A stretch of 64,000 nt of DNA from Taudactylus pleione (GCA_031769625.1 JAUIMM010000088.1:5037501-5101500), one strand, 5' to 3'. Shown: positions 24,546-36,279, counted from the first letter of the stretch. The notes: a model not told the origin generated them from the sequence alone. A program made the numbers and translations.

Positions 24546-27500
24546 AGTGCTAAAAAAATAATATATTTTCTGTGTTTGTGAATTGTGTGCGCAGTAGCCG
24601 CACGTGCATCAACAAAGTAGTGCCAAGCGTGCGCCTGTGTCATAAGTAAAGGGCCGGCTGGCTTGACCGTTAAGGGTGCTGTAACCCCTGAAAGTACACT
24701 CCAGTCCAAACCCCAAAAAAAATTATTTTCTGTGTTTGTGAATTGTGTGCGCAGTAGCCGCACGTGCATCAACAAAGTAGTGCCAAGCGTGCGCCTGTGT
24801 CATAAGTAAAGGGCCGGCTGGCTTGACCGTTAAGGGTGCTGTAACCCCCGAAAGTACACTCCAGTCCAAACCAAAAAAAAAAATATTTTCTGTGTTTGTG
24901 AATTGTGTGCGCAGTAGCCGCACGTGCATCAACAAAGTAGTGCCAAGCGTGCACCTGTGTCATAAGTAAAGGGCCGGCTGGCTTGACCGTTAAGGGTGTT
25001 GTAACCCCCGAAAGTACACTCCAGTCCAAACCAAAAAAAAAATTATTTTCTGTGTTTGTGAATTGTGTGCGCAGTAGCCGCATGTGCATCAACAAAGTAG
25101 TGCCAAGCGTGCGCCTGTGTCATAAGTAAAGGGCCGGCTGGCTTGACCGTTAAAGGGTGCTGTAACCCCCAAAGTACACTCCAGTCCAAACCAAAAAAAA
25201 AATTATTTTCTGTGTTTGTGAATTGTGTGCGCAGTAGCCGCACGTGCATCAACAAAGTAGTGCCAAGCATGCGCCTGTGTCATAAGTAAAGGGCCGGCTG
25301 GCTTGACCGTTAAGGGTGCTGTAACCCCCGAAAGTACACTCCAGTCCAAACCAAAAAAAAAATTATTTTCTGTGTTTGTGAATTGTGTGCGCAGTAGCCG
25401 CACGTGCATCAACAAAGTAGTGCCAAGCGTGCGCCTGTGTCATAAGTAAAGGGCCGGCTGGCTTGACCGTTAAGGGTGCTGTAACCCCCGAAAGTACACT
25501 CCAGTCCAAACCAAAAAAAAAATTATTTTCTGTGTTTGTGAATTGTGTGCGCAGTAGCCGCACGTGCATCAACAAAGTAGTGCCAAGCGTGCGCCTGTGT
25601 CATAAGTAAAGGGCCGGCTGGCTTGACCGTTAAGGGTGCTGTAACCCCTGAAAGTACACTCCAGTCCAAACCCCCAAAAAAATTATTTTCTGTGTTTGTG
25701 AATTGTGTGCGCAGTAGCCGCACGTGCATCAACAAAGTAGTGCCAAGCGTGCGCCTGTGTCATAAGTAAAGGGCCGGCTGGCTTGACCGTTAAGGGTGCT
25801 GTAACCCCCGAAAGTACACTCCAGTCCAAACCAAAAAAAAAAATATTTTCTGTGTTTGTGAATTGTGTGCGCAGTAGCCGCACGTGCATCAACAAAGTAG
25901 TGCCAAGCGTGCACCTGTGTCATAAGTAAAGGGCCGGCTGGCTTGACCGTTAAGGGTGTTGTAACCCCCGAAAGTACACTCCAGTCCAAACCAAAAAAAA
26001 AATTATTTTCTGTGTTTGTGAATTGTGTGCGCAGTAGCCGCATGTGCATCAACAAAGTAGTGCCAAGCGTGCGCCTGTGTCATAAGTAAAGGGCCGGCTG
26101 GCTTGACCGTTAAAGGGTGCTGTAACCCCCAAAGTACACTCCAGTCCAAACCAAAAAAAAAATTATTTTCTGTGTTTGTGAATTGTGTGCGCAGTAGCCG
26201 CACGTGCATCAACAAAGTAGTGCCAAGCATGCGCCTGTGTCATAAGTAAAGGGCCGGCTGGCTTGACCGTTAAGGGTGCTGTAACCCCCGAAAGTACACT
26301 CCAGTCCAAACCAAAAAAAAAATTATTTTCTGTGTTTGTGAATTGTGTGCGCAGTAGCCGCACGTGCATCAACAAAGTAGTGCCAAGCGTGCGCCTGTGT
26401 CATAAGTAAAGGGCCGGCTGGCTTGACCGTTAAGGGTGCTGTAACCCCCGAAAGTACACTCCAGTCCAAACCAAAAAAAAAATTATTTTCTGTGTTTGTG
26501 AATTGTGTGCGCAGTAGCCGCACGTGCATCAACAAAGTAGTGCCAAGCGTGCGCCTGTGTCATAAGTAAAGGGCCGGCTGGCTTGACCGTTAAAGGGTGC
26601 TGTAACCCCCAAAGTACACTCCAGTCCAAACCAAAAAAAAAATTATTTTCTGTGTTTGTGAATTGTGTGCGCAGTAGCCGCATGTGCATCAACAAAGTAG
26701 TGCCAAGCGTGCGCCTGTGTCATAAGTAAAGGGCCGGCTGGCTTGACCGTTAAAGGGTGCTGTAACCCCCAAAGTACACTCCAGTCCAAACCAAAAAAAA
26801 AATTATTTTCTGTGTTTGTGAATTGTGTGCGCAGTAGCCGCACGTGCATCAACAAAGTAGTGCCAAGCGTGCGCCTGTGTCATAAGTAAAGGGCCGGCTG
26901 GCTTGACCGTTAAAGGGTGCTGTAACCCCTGAAAGTACACTCCAGTCCAAACCAAAAAAAAAATAATTTTCTGTGTTTGTGAATTGTGTGCGCAGTAGCC
27001 GCACGTGCATCAACAAAGTAGTGCCAAGCGTGCGCCTGTGTCATAAGTAAAGGGCCGGCTGGCTTGACCGTTAAAGGGTGCTGTAACCCCCAAAGTACAC
27101 TCCAGTCCAAACCAAAAAAAAAATTATTTTCTGTGTTTGTGAATTGTGTGCGCAGTAGCCGCACGTGCATCAACAAAGTAGTGCCAAGTGTGCGCCTGTG
27201 TCATAAGTAAAGGGCCGGCTGGCTTGACCGTTAAAGGGTGCTGTAACCCCCGAAAGTACAGTCCAGTCCACACCAAAAAAAATATTATTTTCTGTGTTTG
27301 TGAATTGTGTGCGCAGTAGCCGCACGTGCATCAACAAAGTAGTGCCAAGCGTGCGCCTGTGTCATAAGTAAAGGGCCGGCTGGCTAGACCGCTAAAGGGT
27401 GCTGTAACCCCCGAAAGTACACTCCAGTCCAAACCAAAAAAAAAATTATTTTCTGTGTTTGTGAATTGTGTGCGCAGTAGCCGCACGTGCATCAACAAAG

Positions 27501-27765
27501 TAGTGCCAAGCATGCGCCTGTGTCATAAGTAAAGGGCCGGCTGGCTTGACCGTTAAAGGGTTCTGTAACCCCCAAAGTACACTCCAAACCAAAAAAATAT
27601 ATATTTTCTGTGTTTGTGACTTGTGTGCACTGTGGCTGCACGTGCATCAACAAAGGAGCAGCGCCAAGCGTGCGCCTGTGTCCCATAAGTAAAGAGCTGG
27701 CTGGCTCATTTCTTAAAGGGTGGTGTAACCCACAAAGTGCACTACTCTCCAGCAAAAATAAAAAA
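24546..27765 (+). repeat. 160-bp satellite array inside the hAT element, ~20 units
   Basis: Units of 160 bp repeat the order TTTTCTGTGTTTGTGAATTG, TGCGCAGTAGCCGCACGTGC, AAGGGCCGGCTGGCTTGACC, AAAGTACACTCCAGTCC and an A tract. Unit starts occur every 160-161 bp from 24564 to 27446; the last two units are divergent. The stretch 24720-25520 is almost identical to 25680-26480, carrying the same unit-specific variants in the same order (GCACCTGTG, GGGTGTTGTAAC, CATGTGCATC, GCCAAGCATGCG), which shows duplication of a 960-bp six-unit block. Minus-strand frames (MLMHVRLLRTQFTNTENN...) are repeat artefacts. Confidence 0.97.
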
Positions 27766-27820
27766 ATATTTTCTGTGTTTGTGTGCGCTTTAGCCGCACG
27801 TATATATCAATATAACATAA

Positions 27821-28195
27821 ATGGAGGACCAAACTTTCTCCGATAAAAATAAAATAGGGAAAGATCAAGAACCACTTCCTCCTAGTGCTGTTGCTGCTGC
27901 TGGGAGTTGTTCATCATCCCAGAGAGGAAGTAGGAACATCACTACTTTTACTAAACAATTGACCCTCCAACAGTCCCTAGCGATGAGGATGAAGTACGAC
28001 AGCAGTCATCCTGAAGCAAAACGTATAACTGAGGCCTTGACTGCTATGTTGGTGTTAGACGTGCGTCCGGTATCCGACATTAGTGCAGTGGGATTTAGAC
28101 AATTGATGGAGGTAGTGTGTCCTCGGTTCCAAATCCCGTCTAGATTCCACCTGCATCCTCAAAGCAGCAGCGACAAGCGTGCGTCTGTCTGTTAA
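27821..28195 (+). pseudogene. hAT transposase, N-terminal remnant fused into satellite
   Basis: The frame starts MEDQTFSDKNKIGKDQEPLP, identical to the start of the longer copy at 59611. After about 27 residues it jumps to a part equivalent to residue ~380 of that copy (SSSQRGSRNITTFTKQLTL, then MKYDSSHPEAKRITEALTAM and VCPRFQIPSRFH), so some 350 residues including the BED zinc finger are deleted; the join falls in a GCTGCTGCTG-type repeat present at both sites. At 28151 the frame runs into the second satellite array and stops at 28193-28195. No catalytic residue is kept. Confidence 0.93.
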
Positions 28196-29160
28196 AGGGT
28201 GGTGACACCCTCAAAGTGTGCTACACAAACAATTAAAATATTGTTCTTTTTTTTTCTGTCTTTGTGAATTGTGTGGGCTGTAGCCGCACCTGCATCCTTA
28301 AAGCAGCAGCGACAAGCGTGCGTCTGTCTGTTAAAGGGTGGTGACACCCTCACAGTGTGCTACACAAACAATTAAAATATTGTTCTTTTTTTTTCGGTCT
28401 TTGTGAAATGTGTGGGCTGTAGCCGCACCTGCATCCTTAAAGCAGCAGCGACAAGCGTGCGTCTGTCTGTTAAAGGGTGGTGTAACTCTCAAAGTGCTCC
28501 AAAAAATAAAAAACTATTTTTTTAATGTGTTTGTGACTTGTGTGCGATGTAGCCGCACTTGCATCCTCAAAGCAGCAGCGACAAGCGTGCGTCTGTCTGT
28601 TAAAGGGTGGTGACACCCTCAAAGTGTGCTACACAAACAATTAAAATATTGTTCTTTTTTTTTCGGTCTTTGTGAAATGTGTGGGCTGTAGCCGCACCTG
28701 CATCCTTAAAGCAGCAGCGACAAGCGTGCGTCTGTCTGTTAAAGGGTGGTGACACCCTCAAAGTGTGCTACACAAACAATTAAAATATTGTTCTTTTTTT
28801 TTTGGTCTTTGTGAATTGTGTGGGCTGTAGCCGCACCTGCATCCTTAAAGCAGCAGCGACAAGCGTGCGTCTGTCTGTTAAAGGGTGGTGACACCCTCAA
28901 AGTGTGCTACACAAACAATAAAAATATTCTTCTTCTTTTTTCTGTCTTTGTGAATTGTGTGGGCTGTAGCCGCACTTGCATTCTCAAAGCAGCAGCGAGA
29001 AGCGTGCGTCTGTCTGTTAAAGGGTGGTGTAACCCTCAAAGTGTGCTCCACAAACAATAAAAATATTCTTTTTTTTTTTCTGTCTTTGTGAATTGTGTGG
29101 GCTGTAGCCGCACTTGAATCCTCAAAGCAGCAGCGACAAGCGTGCGTCTGTCTGTTAAAG
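28153..29160 (+). repeat. 139-bp satellite array replacing the transposase core, 8 units
   Basis: Eight units start (GCATCCTTAAAGCAGCAGCG or close variants) at 28153, 28292, 28431, 28561, 28700, 28839, 28978 and 29117; spacing is 139 bp except one of 130. Each also has ACAAGCGTGCGTCTGTCTGT, AAAGGGTGGTGACACCCTC and TGTGGGCTGTAGCCGCAC. The units are diverged relatives of the 160-bp units upstream (shared TTTGTGAATTGTGTG, GTAGCCGCAC, AAGCGTGCG). The array sits exactly between PSRFH and DYIGDS of the transposase, where the DDE core should be. Confidence 0.93.
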
Positions 29161-29391
29161 GATTACATCGGTGACAGCATCCAAGTAGGCATGTCAGACA
29201 GTCCGTACCTGTACTGGCAGGAAAAAGAAGCAATTTGGAGGTCCCTGTACAAACTGGCTCTATTTTACCTGAGTTGCCCCCCCTCCAGTGTGTACTCCGA
29301 AAGAGTGTTTAGTGCAGCCGGGAACCTTGTCAGCGAAAGGCGTAGGAGGTTGCTTCCACAAAATGTGGAGAAGATGATGTTCATAAAATGA
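29161..29391 (+). pseudogene. hAT transposase C-terminal (dimerisation) remnant
   Basis: Reads DYIGDSIQVGMSDSPYLYWQ, EKEAIWRSLYKLALFYLSCP, PSSVYSERVFSAAGNLVSER, RRRLLPQNVEKMMFIK then TGA. This is the conserved hAT C-terminal region; SERVFSAAGN contains the catalytic Glu (E of SER) and the hydrophobic dimerisation patch. The start codon of the frame at 29095 lies in satellite sequence and is not meaningful. After the stop, GAGGATGAGGATG-rich sequence to 29550 corresponds to the acidic tail seen in the other copy. Confidence 0.9.
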
Positions 29392-30230
29392 ATTATCAAC
29401 TCTTCCAGGGAGACCAGCCTCCAGAACGTACAGAGGGACCTGTGGTTCCAGCAGGGACGAATTAATACTCTGTGAGGATGAGGATGTACACACTGAAGAG
29501 GGTGAGGAATCGGTGGATGAGGAGGATGAGGATGACATCTTGCCTCCGTAGAGCCAGTTTGTGCAGGGACAGATAAATTGCCAGCTTGTTTTGTGGGGGC
29601 CCAAACGAACCAATCATTTCAGCCACAGTTGTGTGGCAGACCCTGGCGCTGAAATGATTGGTTTGTTAAAGTGTGCATGTCCTGTTTATACAACATAAGG
29701 GTGGGTGGGAGGGCCCAAGGACAATTCCATCTTGCACCTCTTTTTTTTCTTTGCATTATGTACAGTTTGGGGCCTAGTTTTTCAATGCCATCCTGTCTGC
29801 CACTGCAGTTTCACGCCTAGATGGGTCACGTGTTTGTGCCGCCCACTCGTGTCGCTTAGCATAGTCATCCAGCTACCTCGGTGCAACCTTTTGGACATAA
29901 AAACACTATTGTGAGGTGTGAGGTATTCAGAATAGACTGGAAATGAGTGGAAATTAAGGTTATTGAGGTTATTAATAGCATAGGAGCAGAAAAACCTACA
30001 AATTCTGTGATTTTAGCTGTTTTTATGCTTTTTTTCAAAAAAATACAGATCCAAAACACAAAACCCAGAATCCAAAACACGGAAGGGTGGTTTTGGCAAA
30101 ACCAATCCAGATCCAAAACACGAAGAAAGATCCAGATCCAAAACCAAAACACAAAACACGAAAAGTGGCCGGTGCACACCCCTACTATGAATATGTATAC
30201 CATAGCCTAACTTTTCTTACTAATTCATGG

Positions 30231-30627
30231 CATACTTGCCTACCCTCCTGAATTGGTCTGGAGCCTCCCGAAAATCGGGTGCCGCTCCCGACCTCCCGGG
30301 AAGGCAGGCAAGCCTCCCGGCTGCCGGCGACCCCTCCTATCCCCCCTCAATTACATGTAAAACCCCTGCAGCGGGGGACGGTGGTGACGCAATTCACGTG
30401 GAATCGGGTAATTTTGGCCCCGTCCCCTGCTTCACACTGCCTGTAATATCAGCAGTGTGTAGTGGGGGCGGGGCCAAAATGACGTGATTGTGTGGCCCCA
30501 CCCCCACCCCGCCCGCAAGCACTCATCGTCTGGCCGGCCCTGCCCCCGTTTGCTGGCCACGCCCCCCCAGTCATGCCGACCTGGCTGCTCCCTCTCGGAA
30601 GGGGCAGCCAGATAGTTGGCAAGTATG
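30231..30627. mobile_element. MITE with CATACTTGCC inverted repeats
   Basis: Starts CATACTTGCCTACCCTCC and ends GTTGGCAAGTATG, with GC-rich interior (CTCCCGG motifs). Flanks ATTCATGG and AATCATGG match at seven of eight positions and probably represent an 8-bp target duplication. A related fragment (GTTGGCAGGTATGG) occurs at about 30958-30971. Confidence 0.65.
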
Positions 30628-31468
30628 AATCATGGCCTCCTACCTCTTCCTTTAGCCTCCTCCTGCCTCATGTTCCCTCGCCATCATTGTTGCTGTTTTG
30701 TTTTCATTGAACTTTATTTTCCATGTTAATATACTTTTTTTTTCATAAAAAAATAAAATGTACACCCCCAGCCCCCCCAAAAAATGTATTCACCAGTAAT
30801 TCGTAAAGAATCTGTTATATGCCTGCACCTAAACAGTGCAGGGAGGAGAGCCTAGGGGCAGTGCAGTCGCTCAGGAAGCGCTGGGCACGCCCACAGAGTG
30901 ACAAAACTGGAGGAACATGCAGTTAGGCCACCCTCCCTTTGTGGGCACGCGGGGAATGTTGGCAGGTATGGTATGGGGATCCAGAGACTATTAACAGGAT
31001 ACTGTTGGGTTCATATCCTATTAGCAGAACTGTGTGACAGTGCGGTGTGCAGCACTGATGCTGGGTGTAGTAGTCCCCCAGACAATTTACCCACCAGGAG
31101 GGAATACACTTGGCCAAAGTATATATGATGTTGGGTGCGTTGTGCAGTTGTTTGGTGCTGGTGACAGTTAGTCCACACGTGGTACAGCTTAACCAGTGTT
31201 TAGGTTTATTGAGCCAGGTAGAACAACAAGTAGCATAAGACACAGGGATATGACAGATATAGTTGTATCATACAGAAGCAGCCTGGAGATATAGGATATC
31301 ACTGGACGTTGTAGTGTGCCGGGCGTCTGAGCGGTACTTGCACTGGTGGATGTTAGCCATATGGCCTCACACTATAGCATTGGTAATATAGTGTACGTGT
31401 GGTGTTTGTATAGACTCAATATGGCTAGAGGGAGGAGAGGAGGAGCCTGGGCCCAGGTAAGTAAATTG
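30628..31468. other. asic1 intron, nothing recognised
   Basis: No exon, no intact element; one partial copy of the CATACTTGCC family end near 30960. Open frames lack recognisable motifs. Confidence 0.4.
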
Positions 31469-31470
31469 TA

Positions 31471-31557
<87 letters not shown>
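31469..31557. repeat. compound (TA)n(CA)n(TA)n microsatellite
   Basis: About 16 TA units, then about 11 CA units, then about 16 TA units. The two TA tracts flank the CA tract almost symmetrically, so the region can also fold on itself. The minus-strand YIYIYI/CVCVCV frame is an artefact. Confidence 0.95.
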
Positions 31558-31559
<2 letters not shown>

Positions 31560-31874
31560 AATATAAATAAAATCGGGGTGTAGAGCAGACATTATCTGGG
31601 GGAATTACTTCAGGGGGCATGACTAGTGAAAATCTACGTATTTTGTAGCCCTCAGATATATATGATCTATCTCTCAATGTTACCCTCTGCCTCTCCCTGC
31701 CATCCCCTACCTTTCTATGGTCGGGATGTACTAAGGATCCCATTGTGGATGTGATACATCCCACCACTTATTCTATTGAGCAATGCCATGTAAAGATGGC
31801 ATTGCCCATCGGGTCCAAGCTCTGGAATGTATCACATTCCGGAACATGGTACTTATGGGGAATGCATCCAAATT

Positions 31875-33125
31875 TTCATTTAGTACATCCTGCCCTATGT
31901 CACCCACTGTCTCTCCCTGTCACCCTCTACCTCTCCCCGCCCCCTCTAAATCTGAGTCAGCCACTGCCTCCCCATATCATTCACTGCCTCTCCACATCAC
32001 GCTCTACCTCACCCTATCGCCTACTGCCTCTTCCTGACATCCTATACCTCTCCCTATCACCCCGTAAATCTCCCAGTCATCCACTGCCTCCCCATGTCAC
32101 CCTCTGCCTCCCCTTATCATTCACTGCCTCTCCATGTCATCCTCTACCTCTCCCTGTCACTCTATACATTTCCCAGTCACCCACTGCCTCCCCTTGTCAT
32201 CCACTGTCCCTCCATGTCACCCTCTACCTCACCCTGTCATACATCTCCCTGTCATCCACTGCCTCCCCATGTCACCCTCTGCATCTCCATGTCATTCACT
32301 GCCTCCCCATGTCACCCTCTGCATCTCCATGTCATTCACTGCCTCTACCTGTCACCCTCTACCTCTCCCTGTCATTCACTGCATCTTCCTGTCATCCTCT
32401 ACCTCTCCCTGTCACGCACTGCCTCTCCCTGTTACCTTCTACCTCACCCATCCCCTACTGCCTCTCCCTGTCACCCTCTACCTCACCCTGTCATCCACTC
32501 ATCCACTGCCTCTCCCTGTCACCCTCTACCTCACCCTGTAACCCACTGCCTCTCCCTGTTACCTTCTACCTCACCCGTCCCCTACTGCCTCTCCCTGTCA
32601 CCCTCTACCTCACCCTGTCATCCACTCATCCACTGCCTCTCCCTGTCACCCTCTACCTCACCCTGTAACCCACTGCCTCTCCCTGTCATTGACTGCCTCT
32701 CCCTGTCACCCTCTACCTCACCCTGTCATCCACTGCCTCTCCCTGTCACCCTCTACCTCACCCTGTAACCCACTGCCTCTCCCTGTCACCCTCTACCTCT
32801 CCCTGTCATTGACTGCATCTTCCTGTCATCCTCTACCTCTCCCTGTCACGCACTGCCTCTCCCTGTTACCTTCTACCTCACCCGTCCCCTACTGCCTCTC
32901 CCTGTCACCCTCTACCTCACCCTGTCATCCACTGCCTCTCCCTGTCACCCTCTACCTCACCCTGTAACCCACTGCCTCTCCCTGTAACCTTCTACCTCAC
33001 CCGTCCCCTACTGCCTCTCCCTGTCACCCTCTACCTCACCCTGTCATCCACTGCCTCTCCCTGTCACCCTCTGCCTCACCCTGTAACCCATTGCCTCTCC
33101 CTGTCACCCTCTACCTCACCTGACA
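31875..33125. repeat. CT-rich minisatellite, ~21-bp half units
   Basis: An irregular tandem array of CTGCCTCTCCCTGTCACCC and CTACCTCACCCTGTCATCC-type half units. Towards the 3' end a higher-order arrangement of longer blocks (CTCACCCGTCCCCTACTGCC ...) is repeated at about 32570, 32880 and 33000. The strand is strongly pyrimidine biased, and three plus frames stay open for up to 307 codons with repeated LPLPVTLYLTL peptides; this is a consequence of composition and not a gene. Confidence 0.93.
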
Positions 33126-33227
33126 CCCACTGGTGTGTGGCATATTACACAGTGTGGGGTGGAGGAGGGGGACCCTAAGCATATTTTTGCACCTGGGCCC
33201 ACCACTCTGTCACTGCTATCTGGTTGT

Positions 33228-33676
33228 GGGGCCATTTCATCAACAATAAATTAACGGTTTAAGGACAATTTTCCTTAATTACCATTTTTTAGTATTCATT
33301 AACATACAATGCAGGAGATATCACTGATATCTCCTGGTTAAGTCCGCCTGCGTTAATTCCACACTCCCCATACTTCAGTGTGGGGATGTAGAAATTAGGC
33401 TATTCATCAAATTCTGAAAATTATGTATTAATCTGATGTATTAATCTGATGTATTAATTAAGATGCTGCTGCTACATTAGCTGGGCTGATCCGGGAGACA
33501 GGTTGAGGAAAGAAAACTATTTTCAGAAAAGTTGTCATTGCAAAAATGGTAGCTTTTCGGAATAGATACTTATGGAGAGGAGGAATGATGAATTCCTCCG
33601 GTAATTGGGTAGAACTCCATTCGAGTTCTAAACCGAATTATCTCCAAGGATATTTAAGTATTAATGAATAGACCCC
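33228..33676. mobile_element. MITE with GGCCATTTCATCA ends (copy 2)
   Basis: Left end GGGGCCATTTCATCAACAAT, right end AATGAATAGACCCC. Interior matches 19579-20397 (TAAGTCCGCCTGCGTTAATT, TAGCTTTTCGGAATAGATA, GAATGATGAATTCCTCC). Contains a short triplicated ATTAATCTGATGT segment near 33425-33460. Non-coding. Confidence 0.7.
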
Positions 33677-34506
33677 TATGTATTTTTAGTTTGTTCCTGC
33701 ATCCTACAAAAATATGGGTCATCACAATCTTTAGTGTCCTTCTTTATTTATACTACTCACCGTGAATCACAAGCACATTCTACTGTATGAGGCATAACAA
33801 AAGATTACCTCTAGTATACCTACTCAAATGAATTATACCATAATGCCTCTTCTACATAAATCACTTATATCATAACTTTTATCCTCTATACAGGCCTCAT
33901 ATTTATCACGTAAACCTGACATTTTGAAAAATCTCCTAAACATCACTGTTAATAATCCAGGATTGATAGCTCAGGAAATAACCATTCCTATTAGCGACAG
34001 GTCATATGCACTCACACACTTTCTACCTTTGTAATTAATAAGACAATGATATGCATATCAGTCAATGATGAATTAAATTTTCTTCTACCTGTTAAGCAAA
34101 TATTGCATAAATCCCATTATATTAATATGTGCAGTGAACATTGACACCTCACCTGCTGGTTACTGGAAGTTATTGAAATTGCAACCTGCAATCACTGGAA
34201 AGTTACTGATATCAAACCCTACATTAACCTGGGAACAAACTACAGCATTCTTCTTTAATCAGTCTTCTGTGAACTGATGATGTTCCATGGCAAGACACAT
34301 TAATCTTTCTAATGAACAGACACTATTAAATGATATTAATGCGTTTATGCTTTATTAGTGAGCCCAGTGTGACAGTTCCAGTGGGACTATGCATGAAAAG
34401 ATGAAAATAAAAAAAAATAAACTAATAGGGCCTTATTCTGAGTTAGGAATTAAGCAAAAACAGAGCAAGTAACTGTGCACCTGGACAATCCATGCTGCAA
34501 GCAAAG
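33677..34506. other. asic1 intron, AT-rich, nothing recognised
   Basis: AT-rich sequence with no open frame of note and no intact inverted-repeat element. Ends in a GCCTTATTCTGAGTTAGG fragment (34431) also seen near 1436. Confidence 0.4.
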
Positions 34507-34965
34507 GGGATACAGTTAATATACCTGACGGACGAGAAGCTGTCCGTCGGAATCCCGCTGTCTCAATCCCAACATGGGACTAAAGACAGGCGTCTAAATC
34601 TAGACGCCTATCATTAGGCCGACGACGGAATCCCGACAGGACGGCTTCCTAAACATAGCTAAGCGGGAACACTTAGTTCTTAGCTGCGGGGTGGGTGGGT
34701 TAGATTTAGGCACCCCCGGGGGACTTAGGGTTAGGCACCCTCGGGGGAGGGTTAGGCACCACTGGTGGGAGGTTAGGGTTAGGCACCCCCCTGGGAGGGT
34801 TAAGGTGCAGGGCGGGGGGTTAGGTTTAGGCACCACCCCGGGAGTTTTAGGGTTAGGCACCCCCAAGGGAGGGTTAGGGTTAGGGGGGGAGGAGTAGGGT
34901 TAGGTGATTTACCTGCGCCATCGGGATTCTGCTCCTGTCGGGCTTCCATTGTTGGATTTTCACTC
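34507..34965 (+). repeat. interspersed repeat with GGGTTAGGCACC array (copy 1)
   Basis: A GGAATCCCGAC/GTCGGGATT-type repeat containing about nine irregular units of GGGTTAGGCACCCC. Segments GACAGGCGTCTAAAT and ATTTAGACGCC-type sequence form a short hairpin. The same family appears at 35800-36060, 42500-42850 and 45880-46290 (the last two inverted). The G-rich units resemble TTAGGG but are interrupted and are not a telomere. Confidence 0.75.
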
Positions 34966-35559
34966 CAAAGGCGAGCTCAGGGAGGACAGAAACCTCCCGT
35001 GGAGCAGAAGGGTTTTCATACCCAACCCAAGAAAAGAGTGCATATATATTTATACTTTGGCAAGGGTAAATATTGACTGCTGCTGCATGTAGCCCACAAA
35101 TAAAAGCTTTATTTTTACACAGTAATTTAGATTTCAGTTTGGACATGCCCTTCTCACATCTAAATGGCCCCATACATCAGGCGGCCGATTCCCCGATCTA
35201 AACAGAACCACTGATCCGCCAGTCAGAAATGTTGTTCGTCAGCCATCGATAATTGCCTACCCTTCAGGGAGTCGGGGAAATTAAAACACTTTAACTGCTA
35301 CGTATGACTCACTGGTGGTGTTCTGGGGCGGTTTGGTTGTATTGGCCCTGGAGAAATTCTTCTTGTTAATAAGCACTGATCTGGCGATCCCGATCATATT
35401 TTGGTCGGGATCGGTAAATAATGGAAATCCAACTCGTTGGATTTCACCACAGCCCCGACCCCAGTATCTGGGTCGGGGAATTGCCCCATTCCATCACAAC
35501 CAATATATGATCGTGATCAGCAAATCTGGTCAGCAAATCTGGGATTTTTAACATGAAGA

Positions 35560-35700
35560 ATTTCACAGATTCCCTGTTGGATTGCCGATCATTGATGGCT
35601 GCCAATCATTGATGGTTGCCGATCGGTGTTCACAGATTCCCCGTCGGATTGCCGATCATTAATAGCTGCCGATCATTGATGGCTGCCGATCAGTGTTTCT
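35560..35700 (+). repeat. short tandem repeat of GCCGATCATTGATGGCT
   Basis: Repeats of TTGCCGATCATTGATGGCTG and CACAGATTCCCxGTYGGATT in tandem over about 140 bp; irregular, about five copies. No coding potential. Confidence 0.7.
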
Positions 35701-35799
35701 GGTTCCGGTCACATCCAGGAATCGGCAGGCAGGGGATGCAGTCAGCATCCCGGTGTGTGGAATGATGGGTGAAATTCCAGCGCTGAAATCCCGACAGTG

Positions 35800-36065
35800 T
35801 TGGGAACCCGGCACCAGAATCCTGACTGTCGGCACCGGCATCCCGAAGGTAAGTATCGGGCGTTAGGGGGAAGGTTAGGGTGCGGGGTTAGGGTTAAGGA
35901 GAGGGTTAGACACTAGGAGGGAGGATTAGAGTTAGGCACCGGGGAGGGAGGGTCAGGGGTAAGGGTCAGTCTTTTTTCTTTATGAGTGTTGGGATTCTGA
36001 CTGTTGAGATGCCGCTGTTGGTATTCTGACCAGAGGCATCCCGACAGCCGGGATCTCATACCCAA
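35800..36065 (+). repeat. GGGTTAGG-containing interspersed repeat (copy 2)
   Basis: Contains CATCCCGAAGGTAAGTATCGG, then GGTTAGGGTGCGGGGTTAGGG and GTTAGGCACCGGGGAGGGAGG, then GGCATCCCGACAGCCGGGAT. Same order of motifs as the copies at 34507, 42500 and 45880. Confidence 0.7.
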
Positions 36066-36273
36066 CCCAGCAGGCAGATATATGGGTCCCTTTAGATATA
36101 CATATACATACATTTACGAGGTTCCTTTGCCCTGGATTCTCAGCTAGTAGTTGGTGTTAAATTTCTACTTTTTCTTGTGGACATTTTGTGCTGTTGTCAT
36201 GGGTTTTATTGTGTATTCAGAAAGGTTTTATTAATAGATTTATTTCCAGAACCATTCTAATTTTTATAGCTTA

Positions 36274-36279
36274 GAGTTT

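Larger units (their letters stand above)
24049..30184 (+). mobile_element. hAT transposon with 8-bp target duplication, satellite-filled
   Basis: The 6136-bp element starts TAGGGGTGAGCGGGTTCGG and ends CCGGTGCACACCCCTA, flanked by the 8-bp direct repeat CTATGAAT (24041-24048 and 30185-30192), the hallmark of hAT insertion. In order it holds: left end and promoter region (24049-24300), a short-repeat leader (24300-24545), an array of ~20 units of 160 bp (24546-27765), the transposase start (27821), a second array of eight ~139-bp units (28153-29160), the transposase C-terminus (29161-29391 and beyond) and a right end rich in GATCCAAAAC motifs (29950-30184). The catalytic core is missing, so this copy is not autonomous. 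It lies antisense in the 33.5-kb asic1 intron. Confidence 0.95.

Noticed and set aside
24389..27755. Many minus-strand 70-108-codon frames (MLMHVRLLRTQFTNTENN...)
   Set aside because: They recur every 160 bp with the satellite unit and lie antisense to the hAT leader; repeat artefacts.
31745..32668. 307-codon plus-strand frame rich in Leu, Pro, Ser and Thr
   Set aside because: It spans the CT-rich minisatellite; the other plus frames are also open with similar peptides, as expected from composition.
34680..34905. Interstitial telomere from GGGTTAGG motifs
   Set aside because: Units are irregular (GGGTTAGGCACC), and the same block recurs at three other loci with the same flanks, so it is an interspersed repeat.
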